This document shows, one piece after another, positions 5,941 through 6,254 of a DNA stretch of 6,254 nt (positions are counted from its first letter, which is position 1; every line of letters starts with the position of its first letter). Source of the stretch: Syntrophomonadaceae bacterium (GTDB lineage: Bacteria; Bacillota; Syntrophomonadia; Syntrophomonadales; Syntrophomonadaceae); assembly GCA_012798055.1 (NCBI GenBank), contig JAAZOA010000295.1:1-6254 (forward strand). Reading direction: 5' to 3'. A model generated the notes under the pieces. That model had not been told where the DNA came from, did not search any database, and worked only from the letters and a program-made list of their open reading frames with translations. Made by a program: the position numbers and the translations under genes.

Positions 5941-5981
5941 TTTTGGCTGCTTAGAGATAGACTGAGCCCCTCCTGTTAATA

Positions 5982-6251
5982 CTAGGGACTCCCAGGCGGG
6001 TTCTGAAAAAATCCGCCCCCCGCGTGCAATTGATTTTGGACGATATTTACAATATCGGCAATGAATCTGCCTATCCCCGAGGCATTTAATATCACCATTT
6101 TCTGCAGGGCGTACAAAACCAAAGCCCCTAGCACTGTGAAACCAATGGCCATGCCGAATCCTCGCGCAACCCCAGCCCAAAAATTGATCCTCAGTAAGCG
6201 CCGGGGATTGTTAAGCATTTCCACATATTCGGCGATACCCAATTTCTCCAT
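5982..6251 (-). CDS. Small membrane protein, DUF5665-like (possibly 5' partial)
   Basis: At least 89 residues. A short helix (EKLGIAEYVEMLNNPRRLL) leads into one hydrophobic span (about residues 27-51, ending GALVLYALQKMVIL), then an amphipathic GRFIADIVNIVQNQL segment and a Gly/Pro-rich tail. This is the pattern of the DUF5665 family of Gram-positive small membrane proteins, whose function is not known to me. The visible ATG at 6251 is three bases from the window edge and is preceded in frame by GCG. Since family members usually carry a short charged stretch before this point, the true start may lie outside. It precedes the glycosyltransferase by 54 bases on the same strand and may be part of the same envelope operon. 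Confidence 0.8.
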   Translation of the reverse strand: MEKLGIAEYVEMLNNPRRLLRINFWAGVARGFGMAIGFTVLGALVLYALQKMVILNASGIGRFIADIVNIVQNQLHAGGGFFQNPPGSP

Positions 6252-6254
6252 CGC

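Noticed and set aside
5967..5974. A second AGGAGGGG ribosome-like site between the small membrane protein and the glycosyltransferase
   Set aside because: No ATG, GTG or TTG follows within usable distance, and any frame there closes before or at the glycosyltransferase start.

Overview
The window reads as part of the chromosome of a Gram-positive bacterium, most likely an anaerobic member of the Clostridia (Bacillota); a syntrophomonad or Peptococcaceae-like lineage is my best guess. The grounds are the MurT/GatD pair for peptidoglycan amidation, a canonical T-box leader RNA, strong GGAGG-type ribosome binding sites, a DUF5665-type small membrane protein and a small phasin-like protein of the kind seen in polyhydroxyalkanoate-making Clostridia. 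Base composition is near 50% GC by eye. Every gene I can support is on the minus strand, so the transcription order runs from high to low coordinates.

Right part (6251 to 2589), cell-envelope cluster. It starts with a small membrane protein cut by the window edge, followed by a GT4 glycosyltransferase with a TTG start and a perfect Shine-Dalgarno. MurT begins only a few bases after the glycosyltransferase, and GatD follows after 42 bases. MurT and GatD together form the lipid II isoglutaminyl synthase, which amidates the D-Glu of the stem peptide. The tight packing suggests one operon for envelope synthesis.

Middle (2588 to 2115). A 171-base gap holds a clear 7+7 inverted repeat that may be an operator. 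It is followed by a 100-residue, highly charged, coiled-coil phasin-like protein.

Left-middle (2088 to 117), amino-acid cluster. A sigma-A-type promoter drives a complete T-box riboswitch with Stem I, AGUA/GAA specifier loop, antiterminator and an 11-bp terminator with seven Ts. It sits in front of a two-gene unit: an Lrp/AsnC regulator and a class I PLP aminotransferase joined by an ATGA stop/start overlap. I read the specifier as GCC (alanine), and the variable T-box base (U) fits the A discriminator of tRNA-Ala. This suggests that uncharged tRNA-Ala switches on the operon and that the aminotransferase makes alanine. It is the most informative observation in the window.

Left edge (116 to 1). 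The minus strand carries a consensus -10, an 11-bp tandem repeat, a good ribosome binding site and the first eight codons of another gene.

I see no mobile elements, CRISPR arrays, tRNA or rRNA genes, and no convincing plus-strand gene.
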